Assembly: GCA_963799085.1 (NCBI GenBank)
Contig: CAWCWA010000011.1
Location: 1 to 64,000, forward strand
DNA: 64,000 nucleotides
Reading direction: 5' to 3'
Source of the DNA: AP-15 sp963799085
Lineage (GTDB): Bacteria > Pseudomonadota > Alphaproteobacteria > ATCC43930 > CGMCC-115725
A model generated the notes under the pieces. It was not told the origin of the DNA, did not search any database, and saw only the letters and a program-made list of their open reading frames with translations. Numbering within the stretch: the stretch's first letter is position 1; each line of letters starts with the position of its first letter. The position numbers were made by a program, and so were the translations under genes. Shown here in pieces: positions 1 through 8,678 of the stretch.

Positions 1-403
1 AGACCTTCCCTAACCGACGGGCTCGCTCGCGCCAAGAAAACACCGACCCCCGTGCCGGCGGCACCAAACCTATCCCAGCCTCCCACCCGTTTCATATCCT
101 GTGGGTCGACAACTCCGCTGGGGGTTAATATAGGTTGGCGTGGGAGGGGTCGAACAGGCTTGTGCAAATCCCATGTACGATGGGAGCAAGATTGCGCCAC
201 AGCCCAAACCCGTGTTCCTCCGATAAAGACAAGCAGCGTTCCGCACGGAAGCGAGCCACCGCAAACTCGCGGCGAAGTGCGTAAAGATATCGTACTCAGG
301 CGGACCCTGGAGGCGTTCACATGGCTCGCGCGCCGCTCGAAAGTGCGTAGCGCCGCGTCTGAAATCGGACCTCCCGCCGCGATAAGGTACGGACCCAATA
401 CAG
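1..403. other. No gene recognised
   Basis: I see no credible gene in this stretch. The open frames across it have no recognisable protein motif. It lies downstream of the decayed cyclase on the minus strand and may be further degraded sequence from the same locus. Confidence 0.4.
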
Positions 404-836
404 TTAGCGTCCTCGCTCGTGGTGGAATTTCAACAGTAAGCGCGCGTCGGGCGGAATGCCCCAGTACTTGGAGCCCGGCTCGCGCGTGCGGCGCCCGACC
501 TGACCGCGTAAGAGAGTGCTATAGGCAGTATCCCGCACCAGCGAATGCGAGTGTTTCCAGGTAGCGGATGCCTCGATCTGAGCCAATCCTGCGCGCACCG
601 CTCGCTCGGCGTCATCCTCGTGGGCTTGCGGGTAGCCGAAATAGGCCAGCACGCTGTCTCCCATATGCCGAGCGACAAAGCCATCGTATCGGGGGATCGT
701 CCGGGCAACGCATTGCTGGTACGCGCCCAAAACCTCACATATGTCCTCGGATCGAGACGCGAAGCCAGCGCGGTCGAGCCGACCAAGTCGCAGAAATCAC
801 CGTCATCTGCAAACGTTCTGCGCCCTCCACGCGAGG
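404..836 (-). pseudogene. Remnant of adenylate/guanylate cyclase with AAA-ATPase (internal deletion, frameshifts)
   Basis: The minus strand encodes class III cyclase catalytic-domain sequence spread over different frames: AERLQMTVI, then CDLVGSTALASRLDP, then GAYQQCVARTIPRYDGFVAR and HMGDSVLAYFGYPQAHEDD. This is the usual pattern of cyclase domains fused to a large AAA-ATPase/TPR regulator. Directly after the cyclase segment (AGLAQIEA) comes SHSLVRDTAYSTLLR, which in the family belongs several hundred residues later, in the region after the ATPase domain. An internal deletion therefore seems to have joined the two ends, with at least two frameshifts in the cyclase part. The product would be non-functional. 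Family assignment is confident; the extent of decay is inferred. Confidence 0.75.
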
Positions 837-1174
837 TTTAAGCGATGCAGCCCGCTTCGGGCCGCGGCGACTTCTCGAACAGACCCGCCACAACCGCCGC
901 AAAATCTGGCGCTGGGTTCATTGGCGAAGCCGCATGCCGACTAGAGGGCGGGCAGCAGCACTCCGCATTCGGCACAAATGCGTCGCATCGCTGCGTTTTC
1001 GGTCGTACAACCGAGACCACCCATCTGACGCCCTCGGGCGCGCTGTCAACTGGGGCGCCAGCATAGCCTTTGGACGCTCAGTTCAGAAGGGGTAGCTCTC
1101 CATTCGAGATTTGCGCCGAAGCGCGTTTGGTCCGTGCCCGCTCCGCACGGCGATGCGGCAGGAGCGGGAGATGA
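837..1174. other. No gene recognised
   Basis: This 338-base stretch lies between the cyclase remnant (minus) and the DUF2461 gene (plus). It should contain the promoter of the latter, but I see no convincing -35/-10 pair. The short open frames show no recognisable family. Confidence 0.4.
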
Positions 1175-1930
1175 ATGAAGGTGATGACTGCATCCACTAC
1201 CGCGTTTGCCGGGTTCCCGCCAACTGCCCTCACATTTCTCCGAGAACTGCGCGAGAACAACGAACCCGCTTGGTTCAAGCCGCGCAAGGCGGTTTACGAG
1301 GCCGAGGTGCTGACGCCTTTTCGTCGGTTGATCGGCGTGGTCGGGTCGCGGCTGCAGGAGGACGGGATGCCGCTCGTCGGCGATCCTGCCCGCGGCATTT
1401 TTCGCATCTATCGCGACGTTCGCTTCTCGTCCGATAAGCGCCTCTACAAAACGCATGCTGGGGCGGTGTTGACGCGCTCGGGAAAGGGGGGCGACCCCGG
1501 CGTCCTCTACATCCATCTGGCCCCCGGCGAGTCGATGGCGGCGGCCGGCTTCTGGCACCCGGCTCCCGACCTCCTGGCGCGACTGCGCCGCGCCATCGTT
1601 GACGATCCCGAAGCTTTTCTGGCGATGGCCTCACGGCTCGCGGCCGCCGGTTTGCAGCTTGGCAGCGATGTTCAACTCGCCCGCCTGCCGCGCGGCTTTG
1701 AAGGCGCCAAAGGCTCGGCCGCGGCGAAGTACATCGCCTGGAAATCCTTTACCGCTCACGCCGCGCTGAGCGATGCCGAAATGCAGTCGGCAGCACTCGT
1801 CGACCGCATCGTCGGCTTCGCGCATACCGCCCTGCCGCTGCTCCAATGGGGTTGGGATGCGGCTGATGCCGAGGCGCCCAAGGTGACGATCCCGGCGCTC
1901 CGTCACCCGCTACCGAAACCGGATTTCTGA
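1175..1930 (+). CDS. DUF2461 (TIGR02453-type) family protein
   Basis: The 251-residue protein matches the DUF2461 family along its length. Markers are the opening FAGFPPTALTFLRELRENN, then WFKPRKAVYEAEVLTPFRRL, the central FRIYRDVRFSSDKRLYKTH and LYIHLAPGESMAAAGFWHP. The family is widespread in bacteria and its biochemical role is not established. No signal peptide or membrane segment is visible, so it is probably cytosolic. The ATG is preceded by GGGAG four bases upstream, which supports this start. It ends 11 bases before the receiver-domain gene, which runs convergently. Confidence 0.9.
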   Translation: MKVMTASTTAFAGFPPTALTFLRELRENNEPAWFKPRKAVYEAEVLTPFRRLIGVVGSRLQEDGMPLVGDPARGIFRIYRDVRFSSDKRLYKTHAGAVLTRSGKGGDPGVLYIHLAPGESMAAAGFWHPAPDLLARLRRAIVDDPEAFLAMASRLAAAGLQLGSDVQLARLPRGFEGAKGSAAAKYIAWKSFTAHAALSDAEMQSAALVDRIVGFAHTALPLLQWGWDAADAEAPKVTIPALRHPLPKPDF

Positions 1931-1941
1931 GCCCGCCAGGA

Positions 1942-2334
1942 TCAGGCGGCGCTCGCCGTGTCGCGCCGAAGCGAGGGCGCCGATCGGGAACGAGCGGCCA
2001 CCGCATCCAGGACGCGTTGCAGATCTGAGAAGCGAAACGGCTTCTCCAGCAACGCCGCCGGGGGTTCCTCGCCGGCCTGATCGGCGCGAAATTCTCGCCC
2101 GCTCAGTGTGATCGTCGGGACGCCGAGGGTGGCGCAGTTACGCCCGAAATGTTGCCCCTCGCGGCTCTGCAGCACTAGATCGGTGACGACAACATCGACA
2201 GCAACGCTCGCCAATAACGTATCTGCCTCGACGCGGTCGGCGCAGGCGGCGACAATATGGCCGCAATCGCTAAGGATGCCGGCGATGAAATAACGAATGC
2301 GCTCATTCGCCTCTGCCACGAGAACCCGCGCCAT
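1942..2334 (-). CDS. Stand-alone response-regulator receiver domain protein
   Basis: The protein is about 130 residues and consists only of a CheY-like receiver. It has the strand-1 pattern ARVLVAE, the phospho-acceptor Asp in VVVTDLVL, the Thr/Ser switch position in ITLSG, and the conserved Lys in LLEKPF. There is no DNA-binding output domain. The acidic pocket is unusual: where the family has Glu/Asp-Asp this protein reads E-A-N, so only one acidic side chain remains and metal-dependent phosphorylation may be weakened. I use the internal ATG (MARVLVAE) as start because the preceding nine residues do not belong to the fold. No histidine kinase is nearby. Confidence 0.8.
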   Translation of the reverse strand: MARVLVAEANERIRYFIAGILSDCGHIVAACADRVEADTLLASVAVDVVVTDLVLQSREGQHFGRNCATLGVPTITLSGREFRADQAGEEPPAALLEKPFRFSDLQRVLDAVAARSRSAPSLRRDTASAA

Positions 2335-2489
2335 CGACCGCTCCGCCAACGGAGAAACCAACCCCGATAGATAGAGTGCAGCCTATTTCCTCTAACAAAA
2401 CGTGAAGATCGATCGACCGGCATCGGGTATGGCGGCGACGCGGAAAGACCGCTTATAAAGGACGAGAAGGAAACGGGACGAGGTGCGGA

Positions 2490-3347
2490 ATGAGCCTGTC
2501 GGTCAAGCCGAGCGGCGCGGCCTGCGGCGGTGAAATCTTCTTCGACCTGGCCCACGGGATCGATGAACCGACCTTCCGGGAGATCGAAGCCGTCTTTCAC
2601 GACAACATCGTTGTGGTGTTTCGTGGACAGACCCTGTCGAACGAACAGCACATCGCCTTCAGCCAGCGCTTCGGCGAGCTCGAAATCCATATCGTCCGGA
2701 AATACCTGCTGCCCGGCTACCCCGAGATCCTGCTGATCTCGAACATCCGCAACGCCGATGGCGAGCATATCGGGCTCGCCGACGCCGGATTCACCTGGCA
2801 CACCGACACCTCCTACCGACTCCGGCCGAGCCGCTGCTCGCTGCTCTACGCAAAAGAGGTGCCGCATCGCGACGGGCGGCCGCTCGGCGATACCGTCTTC
2901 GCCAACGCGATTGCCGCCTATGAGGCTTTGCCCGACGCCATGAAGAAGCGCCTTGTCGGGGTCAAGGCGGTTCACCGCTATTCGGCGCGTCGCCGGGTCG
3001 CCGACAGCCCTCGGCCGAAACTTACGCGAGAGCAGCTGGACGCAACGCCCGATGTCGCCCATCCGATCGTCCGCACCCATCCCCACACCGGGCGCAAGGC
3101 GCTCTACGTAACCGCCGGGGAGTGTGTCGGCATTCAGGGCTGGCCCGAGGACGAGGCGCTGGATCTGATCGCCGAACTCGACGCCCATATGGTCCGCCCC
3201 GAATTTCTCTATCGCCACAAATGGCAAGTCGGCGACTTGCTGATCTGGGACAACGCGGCCGCAATGCATTTGGCCATCTGTGATTACGCCCTGCCGGAAC
3301 GGCGGCTCATGTATCGTACGACGGTGATCGGGGACGTACCGTTCTAG
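2490..3347 (+). CDS. TauD/TfdA-family Fe(II)/2-oxoglutarate dioxygenase
   Basis: The 285-residue protein has the layout of TauD/TfdA dioxygenases, which couple 2-oxoglutarate decarboxylation to substrate hydroxylation. The HxD iron-binding motif is in WHTDTSYR (His104, Asp106) and the distal His lies in NAAAMHLA near residue 256, followed by the Arg-rich RRLMYRTTV that normally anchors 2-oxoglutarate. The N-terminal segment with FREIEAVFHDNIVVVFRGQ is typical. Substrate cannot be deduced: there are no sulfonate transport genes beside it. GAGG about six bases before the ATG supports the start. The gene is monocistronic between a convergent and a co-directional gene. Confidence 0.9.
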   Translation: MSLSVKPSGAACGGEIFFDLAHGIDEPTFREIEAVFHDNIVVVFRGQTLSNEQHIAFSQRFGELEIHIVRKYLLPGYPEILLISNIRNADGEHIGLADAGFTWHTDTSYRLRPSRCSLLYAKEVPHRDGRPLGDTVFANAIAAYEALPDAMKKRLVGVKAVHRYSARRRVADSPRPKLTREQLDATPDVAHPIVRTHPHTGRKALYVTAGECVGIQGWPEDEALDLIAELDAHMVRPEFLYRHKWQVGDLLIWDNAAAMHLAICDYALPERRLMYRTTVIGDVPF

Positions 3348-3494
3348 GAGCCGGCTAATGCCGCCATAACCCAAAAGTATACGGTCACCCGAAATTCGTA
3401 GACATCAGGCCGCGAACCGTGAAACTAGCGCGAGCTGCGGCCAACGCTTCCATGCGAACAGTGTGAGGGGCGTTAGCGGCTGATCGGGGGATCG

Positions 3495-4841
3495 GTGCCT
3501 AATTTTCCGCCAAGAACTGATGACGGGCACGAGCCCGACATGATGACTGCGGAGGCATCACAGCGCTGCTTTCTGTTCTTGCAGAGCATGGCGAACCGGT
3601 TTTTCGAGCGCCTTGGGCGGGCGTTGCGGGCACGCGGCCACGCGGTCCATCGGGTCAATTTCAACAGCGGCGACCGCGCCTTCTGGGGACTGCCGGGGGC
3701 GATCGATTTTCGCGGCCATGCGCATGAATGGCCTGAATTTCTCGAGCGGCTTATCGTCGATCTCGGGGTCAGCGACATCATTCTATTCGGCGACTGCCGG
3801 CCGTTGCATCGCGCAGCAATCCGGCTCGGCGGCGCCCGCGGGCTGCGCATCCACGTGGTCGAGGAAGGCTATCTGAGGCCCGATTGGGTGACCTTCGAGG
3901 AAAACGGCGTCAATGGCTATTCCTCGCTGCCGAAGAATCCACAATGGTACCGGGAGGAAGCCCGCCTGCTGCCAGAATTTGTCAGACCGCCCAAGGTACC
4001 GGGCAGCTTTCGCCGTCGCGCCTATGAGGACGTGCTGTACAATTTTTCCTCGGTAGCCGGCGTCTGGCGGTTTCCGCATCACACAACCCACCGGAGGCAT
4101 TTCCTGGCGCTCGAATATGCCGGATGGGTGCGCCGGTTGGCCTTGATGCGCCGATCGGAGCGCCGTGCCGCGGCGCAGATCGAGGCGCTTCACGGCGACC
4201 CGCTCTTTTTCTTTCCGCTGCAGCTCGACGACGATTATCAGATGCGGGTCCACTCGCCATTTCGCGCAACGCAGGCGGCGATCGATTATGTTTTGTCCTC
4301 TTTCTCCCGGCATACGCCGCCGACCGCTCGTCTCGCGGTCAAACTGCATCCTCTGGATAACGGGCTCCTCGATTGGGCCGGTATGGTCAGGCAGGCCGCG
4401 CTCGAATACATGATCAGCGAACGGGTGACCGTGCTCGACGGGGGCGAACTACCGAAGGTGCTGGCGCTCAGCCACGCCGTGGTCACGGTCAACAGCACCG
4501 TCGGCGCCGAGGCGCTCAACAAGGGTCTGCCGGTCATTGCCCTTGGCAAGGCGGTGTACGACATACCGGGCTTGACCTTTCAGGGCGATCTCGACGAGTT
4601 CTGGAGCCAGGCCGCCCCGCCTGACGCGGAGTTATTCGAGGCCTTCCGCCGGGTGCTCGTTGCCCGCTGCATGATCCCGGGCTCGTTCTTCAGCGAGGCG
4701 GGGCTGCGGCTGGCCGTCAAGGGGGCAGTCACTCGGCTCGAAGCCGCCTATGCGCGGCCTGCCCGCGGTGTCGCGCCGGCGCCGGCGGGCGTCCCGGCAA
4801 GGACGCCGTCGCCGATCATCGCTGTCCGGCCCACGAGCTAG
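3495..4841 (+). CDS. Capsular polysaccharide biosynthesis/export protein, KpsS-like
   Basis: The protein resembles KpsS/LipB proteins, which act as Kdo transferases building the lipid-linked Kdo primer of group 2 capsules. Family features visible are the start RCFLFLQSMANRFFERLGRA, VHRVNFNSGDRAFW, FGDCRPLHRAAIRL, the VEEGYLRPDW motif and the C-terminal VNSTVGAEALNKGLPVI. The first start is GTG (448 residues), with a G-run four bases upstream; ATG codons at 3540 and 3543 are alternatives closer to where the family begins. No KpsC, transporter or other capsule gene is adjacent, so it is an orphan copy. Its end overlaps the convergent methyltransferase by four bases. Confidence 0.8.
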   Translation: MPNFPPRTDDGHEPDMMTAEASQRCFLFLQSMANRFFERLGRALRARGHAVHRVNFNSGDRAFWGLPGAIDFRGHAHEWPEFLERLIVDLGVSDIILFGDCRPLHRAAIRLGGARGLRIHVVEEGYLRPDWVTFEENGVNGYSSLPKNPQWYREEARLLPEFVRPPKVPGSFRRRAYEDVLYNFSSVAGVWRFPHHTTHRRHFLALEYAGWVRRLALMRRSERRAAAQIEALHGDPLFFFPLQLDDDYQMRVHSPFRATQAAIDYVLSSFSRHTPPTARLAVKLHPLDNGLLDWAGMVRQAALEYMISERVTVLDGGELPKVLALSHAVVTVNSTVGAEALNKGLPVIALGKAVYDIPGLTFQGDLDEFWSQAAPPDAELFEAFRRVLVARCMIPGSFFSEAGLRLAVKGAVTRLEAAYARPARGVAPAPAGVPARTPSPIIAVRPTS

Positions 4842-5872
4842 CCGGCGGAGGCTCCGCCGAGGCGGTTGCGGACAAGAGCGGCCCCAGCGGCAAGACTGCC
4901 AAGCTTGCCCGCCGCGATGCGGCGGTCCATCGGCGCCATGCCGCAATTCGTGCAAGGATAGAGGCGTTCGGCCGGCACCAGAGGCAGCGCCCGTTCGATC
5001 ACCGCCGCGACCTCGGCTGGCGTCTCGATGCGATCGTTGGCGACGTCGATCGCGCCCAGCAGCACGTCCTTGCCGGGGAGCAGGCCCAGGAGCTCGATCG
5101 GCGCCCGTGCGCCGGCGCACTCGACCGAGACCTGATCGATCCGGCTCGCCGCCAGCGCCGGAAAGATCGCCTCGTATTGCCGCCATTCGACGCCGAGACC
5201 GGCCTTCCAGTCGATATTGGCCTTGATGCCGTAGCCGTAGCAGATATGCACCGCGGTCTTGCAGCCGAGCCCCGCCGCGGCGCGTTCGAGCGCTGCGATC
5301 CCCCATTCCTTGACCGCGTCGAGATAGACGTTGAAGGCCGGCTCGTCGAACTGGATCACGTCGACGCCGAGCGCGGCGAGTTCGCGCGCCTCCTCGTTGA
5401 GACACTCGGCGAACGCCATCGCCAGGGTCACCCTGTCGCCGTAATAGCTGTCGGCGATCGTGTCGACGATTGTCATCGGTCCCGGCAGCGTGAATTTGAA
5501 CCGCCGCTTGGTGTGCGCGCGGGCGAGAGCGGCCTCGACGCCGTGCACGCTACGCCTTCGCCGCAGCCTCCCGGTCACCGTCGGCACTTCGGCGTCGTAG
5601 CGGTTGTTGCGAATGCCAATCGTCACGCGCTTGGTGAAGTCGATGCCCTCGATCGCTTCGAGAAAGCCATGCACGAAATGCTGCCGCGACTGTTCGCCGT
5701 CGCTGACGATGTCGATCCCGGCATCTTCCTGCAGTTTGAGCGCGAGCAGCGTAGCGTCGCGCTTACCTTCGGAGAGCCTCTCTCCGTCGAGCTGCCAGGG
5801 CGGCCAGAGCATGCGCGGCCGGGCGAGCCAGGATGGTTTCGGCAAGCTGCCGGCGATCGTCGTTTCGAGCAC
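4838..5872 (-). CDS. MetE-like (cobalamin-independent methionine synthase C-terminal domain) methyltransferase
   Basis: The 344-residue protein corresponds to the catalytic C-terminal barrel of MetE, without the N-terminal half. The zinc site is visible as HICYG (His and Cys) with a later Cys in YPCTNCGMAPM; DEPAF and the N-terminal AGSLPKPSWL are also typical. Short MetE-core proteins transfer a methyl group to a thiol, often from donors other than polyglutamyl methyltetrahydrofolate, so the true substrate is open. The start is GTG preceded by a strong GGGAGG element. The gene is alone on its strand between the BNR protein and KpsS. Confidence 0.85.
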   Translation of the reverse strand: MLETTIAGSLPKPSWLARPRMLWPPWQLDGERLSEGKRDATLLALKLQEDAGIDIVSDGEQSRQHFVHGFLEAIEGIDFTKRVTIGIRNNRYDAEVPTVTGRLRRRRSVHGVEAALARAHTKRRFKFTLPGPMTIVDTIADSYYGDRVTLAMAFAECLNEEARELAALGVDVIQFDEPAFNVYLDAVKEWGIAALERAAAGLGCKTAVHICYGYGIKANIDWKAGLGVEWRQYEAIFPALAASRIDQVSVECAGARAPIELLGLLPGKDVLLGAIDVANDRIETPAEVAAVIERALPLVPAERLYPCTNCGMAPMDRRIAAGKLGSLAAGAALVRNRLGGASAG

Positions 5873-5983
5873 TGCCGCACCTCCCTCCGGCCCGGGGCGC
5901 CTATCGGTCAGCCGCGGCGATGGTCAGCAGCGCCGCAGCTCCCGTCTGGGCGCCAAAGCCGCGGCGCGCGACCCGTGCGCCGC

Positions 5984-6955
5984 CTAGTTCGGGGTCCAGG
6001 CGAGCGCGCGGATTTCGGTGAATTCGCGGCCGAGCTTCGACCAGGAATCGCCGGCGTCGGCGGTGGAGAAGACCTCGCCATAGTGGCTACAGGAGAAGAT
6101 CAGCCCGGGATCAGCCTGGTTCACCGCGAACGCCCAGATCGGCGAATTGGGCTCGACCGGCAACGGCAAGGCTCGCCAGCTTTTCCCGCCGTTCTTCGAT
6201 CGCTCGATCGCGCCGGTCGTGCCGACCGCGGAATCCCCGGTCGCGACAAAGATCGTTTCGGGATCGTCGGCCTTGAACGCCAGATGGCGGCAATAGGGCA
6301 GCACAAAGTCCTTGCCGACGCCGAGCCGCTGCCAGCTCTCGCCCTTGTCGTTGCTGGCGAAGATCTCGCGCGGCGTACTGGTCAGCACGGTCCCGCCATT
6401 GCCGGTCTTGACCGCGACATCGTGGATGTCGGGATCGTCGAGCCCGCCGGCGATCCTGGTCCAGGTTTCGCCGCCGTCGAGGCTGCGCCGCACCCCGTCG
6501 ACCTCGACGCCGGCCCAGACCACCCGGCGGTCGCCCGGATCGACGCTGAGCGCGGTCACCCGCGGGACCCTGACGTTCGGGCACTCCTCGGCCATCTCGG
6601 CAGGCAGCTTGCACCAGTTGCGGCCACCGTCGCTCGAACGGAACAACGCCGCGGGCCGGGTGCCGGCGAAGATCGTGTCGGGGTCGCTGGGATCGAAGGC
6701 GATTTTCCAGACATGGAGCGCGTTCATCGGCAATTCGAGGCGCTCGAAGCTCTGACCGCCGTCGAGGCTCTTGTAGACGCCGTCATCGGCGCCGGCGTGG
6801 AGGGTGCGCGGCTCAGTCGGATGGATCGCTAGTGTAAAGACCCGGCTCTCGCCCCACAGCCCGCGGCCGACCCGCCGCCAGCTCTCGCCGCCGTCGGGGC
6901 TGACGAAGGCCCCGCTGCCGACCGTGCCGACGCAGAGCGTTACGTTTCGGCTCAC
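5984..6955 (-). CDS. BNR/Asp-box repeat (sialidase-like beta-propeller) protein
   Basis: The protein (about 323 residues) has seven S-x-D-x-G-x-x-W style Asp boxes: SPDGGESW, SLDGGQSF, SSDGGRNW, SLDGGETW, SNDKGESW, SKNGGKSW and TADAGDSW. These build a beta-propeller like sialidases, sortilin Vps10 domains and the YCF48 photosystem assembly factor. The sialidase arginine triad is not evident, so an enzymatic role is not claimed. No signal peptide is seen. I place the start at the GTG at 6955, because it overlaps the stop of the upstream VOC gene in GTGA; upstream codons in this frame read into that gene. The two genes probably form one transcript. Confidence 0.85.
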   Translation of the reverse strand: MSRNVTLCVGTVGSGAFVSPDGGESWRRVGRGLWGESRVFTLAIHPTEPRTLHAGADDGVYKSLDGGQSFERLELPMNALHVWKIAFDPSDPDTIFAGTRPAALFRSSDGGRNWCKLPAEMAEECPNVRVPRVTALSVDPGDRRVVWAGVEVDGVRRSLDGGETWTRIAGGLDDPDIHDVAVKTGNGGTVLTSTPREIFASNDKGESWQRLGVGKDFVLPYCRHLAFKADDPETIFVATGDSAVGTTGAIERSKNGGKSWRALPLPVEPNSPIWAFAVNQADPGLIFSCSHYGEVFSTADAGDSWSKLGREFTEIRALAWTPN

Positions 6956-7362
6956 GATCCGATGTCCCAGCCGGTGTGTGAGATGTCGAGGACAACGCCG
7001 TCGGGCCCGGCCCATTTCATCTCGAAATTGCGGTGGCTCCCGGCCGCCATCTCCATGTCGAGGCCGTCTTTCGCCGTCAATTGTTGCGCATTGGCGTGTT
7101 CAAGCTTCTGCGCCGCTTCGTCGATGTCTTCGACCTCGAAACCGAAATGATGGATGCCGCTGAAATTCTCCCCATGCGCGCCGACATCGGCGTCCTTTTC
7201 GGTCTTGAAGTTCAGGATCGCGAGATTGATGTAGCCGTCGGTCAGAAAGACCGCGCCGCGCGGATTGCGGCGGATTTCGGTCATGCCGAAGGCTTCCTTG
7301 TAGAAGGCCGCAGTCGCCGCAGGGTCTTTGGTCGTCAATGCGATATGTCTGATTCTAGGCAT
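6952..7362 (-). CDS. VOC (glyoxalase/bleomycin-resistance) family protein
   Basis: The 136-residue protein has one vicinal-oxygen-chelate domain with RIRHIALTTKDPAATAAFYK at the N-terminus, GIHHFGFEVEDIDEA in the middle and FEMKWAGPDGVVLDISH at the C-terminus. Candidate metal ligands are the His of the first strand, the His-His pair of the middle strand and the Glu of FEMKW. Family members act as lyases, isomerases, dioxygenases or binding proteins, so the reaction is not known. GGAGG eight to nine bases before the ATG fixes the start. It is the first gene of a two-gene unit with the BNR protein. Confidence 0.85.
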   Translation of the reverse strand: MPRIRHIALTTKDPAATAAFYKEAFGMTEIRRNPRGAVFLTDGYINLAILNFKTEKDADVGAHGENFSGIHHFGFEVEDIDEAAQKLEHANAQQLTAKDGLDMEMAAGSHRNFEMKWAGPDGVVLDISHTGWDIGS

Positions 7363-7688
7363 GTCTTTTCCCTCCTTGCCCGGCCGGGCGAGCCGATCGC
7401 GCCCGGCGTTTCACAACCGTGACCGATCGTACGAGAGTAGTACGAGCCCCGCCCAAGTGCAAATCCGCGCACATGCGAGCTGCGCCGGGTGATACCCGGC
7501 GAAACGGCGGCAGGGTTTCTCGCCCCTGTTTTTACAAAGAATTTACAGGCGCCTGCCCTTCGCCTGCGGTCCAGGACCGCAACATCGCGCACGGTACAAT
7601 GAGAATATGGCAATTTTACCGTTGCCCGCGAGGGGCGGACACTGTGGCGTTGGCCGGCGCGAACCGCACCGTGTCGCAGCCGCTTCCT
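7363..7688. other. Intergenic region upstream of the VOC gene
   Basis: This 326-base stretch lies between the stop of purC and the start of the VOC gene, all on the minus strand. It should hold the VOC/BNR promoter. I recognise no conserved gene or RNA in it. Confidence 0.5.
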
Positions 7689-8665
7689 TCAGAAAAACGG
7701 CGCGAGATTGGCGCGGATGCGGGCGAGCGGCGGAACCGAGGGATCGGGAAGCGGGAAGCGCTCGCCGGTGATGGTCTCGAACGCCTCGATATAGCGGGCG
7801 GCGGCTTCCAGCACGATTTCGCTCGGAATTTCCGGGATGGGCTCATGGTAGGGATCGCAGCGCTCCGCGACCCAGCGCCGGATAAAGTCCTTGTCGAGAG
7901 TGTCGGGCGGCTCGCCGGCTGCGAAACGGCGCTCGTAGCTCGCGGCGAGCCAGATAGCGGCTGCTGTCCGGGGTGTGGATTTCGTCGGCGAGAACGATCT
8001 CGCCGTCCCGGTCAAAGCCGAATTCGTATTTGGTGTCGACCAGGATAAGGCCGTGGTCGCGGGCGATCTGACGGCCGCGGGCGAAGATCGCCAGCGCCCG
8101 CCGTGAAACCTCACGCCATTGCGCCTCGGTCAGGAGACCTCGGGTTACGATCTCGTCGGCGGTCAGCGGCGCGTCGTGCTCGCCGTCGAAGGCCTTGGTG
8201 GTCGGCGTGATGATCGTTGCCGGCAGTTTCTGGTTCTCGCGCAGCCCGTCGGGAAAAGCGGATGCCGTAGATGTCGCGGCGCCCGGCCTTGTACATCGGC
8301 CAGATCGAGGTCGCCGTCGAACCGGTCAGATAGTCGCGCACGACAATCTCGACCGGCATGATGTCGAGCCGGCGGCAGACGAGCACGTTCGGGTCGGGAT
8401 AGCCGATGACGTGATTGGGGCAGAGCGCCCGCGTCTCCTCGAACCAGAAGCGGGCGAGATCGGTCAGCACCTGCCCCTTGAGGGGGATCGCGGTCAGAAT
8501 GCGATCGAAGGCGCTTAGCCGGTCGGTCGCGATGATGATCCGTCGGCCGTCGGGCAAGTCGTAATTGTCGCGCACCTTGCCGCGGTAGTGGTTCGGCAAT
8601 TCCGCGATCGTCGCGTCGCTCAAGATCGAGTTCAGGTACTGTCCGAGCGCCGCCCGATCGACCAT
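7689..8665 (-). pseudogene. SAICAR synthase (purC), two single-base frameshifts
   Basis: PurC ligates aspartate to CAIR in purine synthesis. All three parts are highly conserved but lie in successive frames: LPNHYRGKVRDNYDLPDGRR to MYKAGRRDIYGIRF, then PDGLRENQKLPATIITPTTK to DEIHTPDSSRY, then WLAASYERRFAAGEPPDTLD to the end. An extra A in the AAAA run at 8254-8257 (plus strand) causes the first shift and an extra base at 7953 the second. Removing both gives a normal protein of about 324 residues. Because purC is usually essential and no residue decay is visible, assembly error is likelier than real loss. It starts 14 bases after the stop of the Trp/Gly-rich gene. Confidence 0.9.
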
Positions 8666-8678
8666 CGCCGCGCGCCGG

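Noticed and set aside
52..564. 170-codon frame at the window start
   Set aside because: No domain, overlaps the cyclase remnant on the other strand, no ribosome site.
5177..6832. 551-codon open frame on the plus strand
   Set aside because: It is antisense to the MetE-like and BNR genes, spans both and has no family pattern; high GC keeps it open.
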